The position numbers were made by a program, and so were the translations under genes. A stretch of 64,000 bases of DNA, from positions 1 through 64,000 of the forward strand of contig JAHDQF010000031.1 in NCBI GenBank assembly GCA_018433945.1, written 5' to 3'. This document shows positions 63,732-64,000 of this stretch, one piece after another. Below the pieces are notes generated by a model that did not search any database, was not told the origin of the DNA, and saw only the letters and a program-made list of their open reading frames with translations. The stretch is from Proteiniphilum sp. Lineage in GTDB: Bacteria; Bacteroidota; Bacteroidia; Bacteroidales; Dysgonomonadaceae. Position 1 is the first letter of the stretch; each line of letters begins with the position of its first letter.

Positions 63732-64000
63732 CTACTTGTTGTATTGCTTGAGAATAACGCTTGCGTTGTGTCCTCCAAAGCCAAAAGTGTTCGATAACGC
63801 AGCTCTGATCTCCCTTTTTTGAGCTTTGTTGAATGTAAAATTTAATTGATAGTCAATTTCGGGATCATTGTCTCCATCTTCATGGTTAATGGTAGGGGGA
63901 ACAATTTGGTCCCTGATTGCCAGGATGGAGAGCATGGCCTCCAGCGCTCCTGCTCCTCCGAGCAGGTGGCCGGTCATCGACTTGGTGGAGCTGATGTTGA
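63732..64000 (-). CDS. fabF: Beta-ketoacyl-ACP synthase II, C-terminal part (partial)
   Basis: About 89 residues reach the window edge; the N-terminus lies beyond position 64000. The [16 protein letters not shown] segment (catalytic Lys and His region), [10 protein letters not shown] and the closing [13 protein letters not shown] are typical of FabF. It elongates acyl chains in fatty-acid synthesis. It is directly upstream of rnc on the same strand, with 1 bp between the genes. Confidence 0.93.
   Translation of the reverse strand, partial: NISSTKSMTGHLLGGAGALEAMLSILAIRDQIVPPTINHEDGDNDPEIDYQLNFTFNKAQKREIRAALSNTFGFGGHNASVILKQYNK

Noticed and set aside
1..64000. tRNA, rRNA, prophage or IS transposase genes
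   Set aside because: No T-loop/acceptor pattern, rRNA segment, phage structural gene or transposase reading frame was found.

Overview
The window looks like a chromosomal segment of a Bacteroidales bacterium, most plausibly of the Dysgonomonadaceae/Porphyromonadaceae group (Proteiniphilum, Petrimonas and relatives). This rests on protein families rather than a database match: PorX and a PorW/SprE-like lipoprotein of the type IX secretion system, DUF4251, DUF5020, DUF3810 and DUF6146-type proteins, a trpBEGDCFA operon, and promoters of the Bacteroidetes type (TTTG, 19-21 nt, TAnnTTTG). Most of it is dense, mid-GC core genome. Three AT-richer patches (about 8.6-9.4 kb, 19-22.5 kb, 42.9-44.3 kb) and a fourth at 46.2-47 kb carry toxin-antitoxin or other accessory genes.

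Layout. 0.3-4.4 kb: porX, tsaE and a large secreted TPR protein. 4.6-8.0 kb: thrS, infC, rpmI, rplT with an internal promoter and a strong terminator. 8.1-10.7 kb: a flavin-binding protein, a RelE/ParE-type toxin-antitoxin pair, a periplasmic thioredoxin and a SpoU rRNA/tRNA methylase. 10.7-19 kb: a GH109-like oxidoreductase and an S9 peptidase, copA, then a DUF3810 membrane zincin with a lipoprotein. 19-22.4 kb: an accessory island with HEPN/MNT, an orphan MNT, a HigB/HigA-type pair, a small metal-binding protein and a lipoprotein. It includes two nearly identical 225-bp direct repeats, each carrying its own promoter, plus a 58-bp remnant of the same repeat.

22.6-29.6 kb: the complete trp operon. 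In front of it is a 19-codon leader ORF with two adjacent Trp codons followed by an intrinsic terminator, which is the layout of ribosome-mediated attenuation. 29.6-42.3 kb: an EamA transporter, a Gfo/Idh/MocA oxidoreductase, rdgB, porW-like, a metal ABC permease, aroA, a sodium symporter, cysS, and a Tsx-like outer-membrane protein with an NCS2 purine permease. 42.3-47 kb: efp, an AAA ATPase behind a four-copy 15-bp tandem repeat, radC, a DUF59 protein, lpxH and a VapBC-type pair.

47-54.8 kb: a tRNA/rRNA methylase, a four-gene sugar-transfer cluster (two GT2-like, one GT4, one methyltransferase), an MBL-fold hydrolase, dipeptidyl peptidase IV and an internally deleted nitronate monooxygenase. 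55-64 kb: purD, two envelope proteins of unknown role, an alkaline phosphatase, surE, lpxB, an unusual 6-phosphofructokinase, rnc and the 3' end of fabF.

No tRNA, rRNA, CRISPR array, IS transposase or phage gene was found. Coordinates were read by eye; start codons are flagged where they were a choice.
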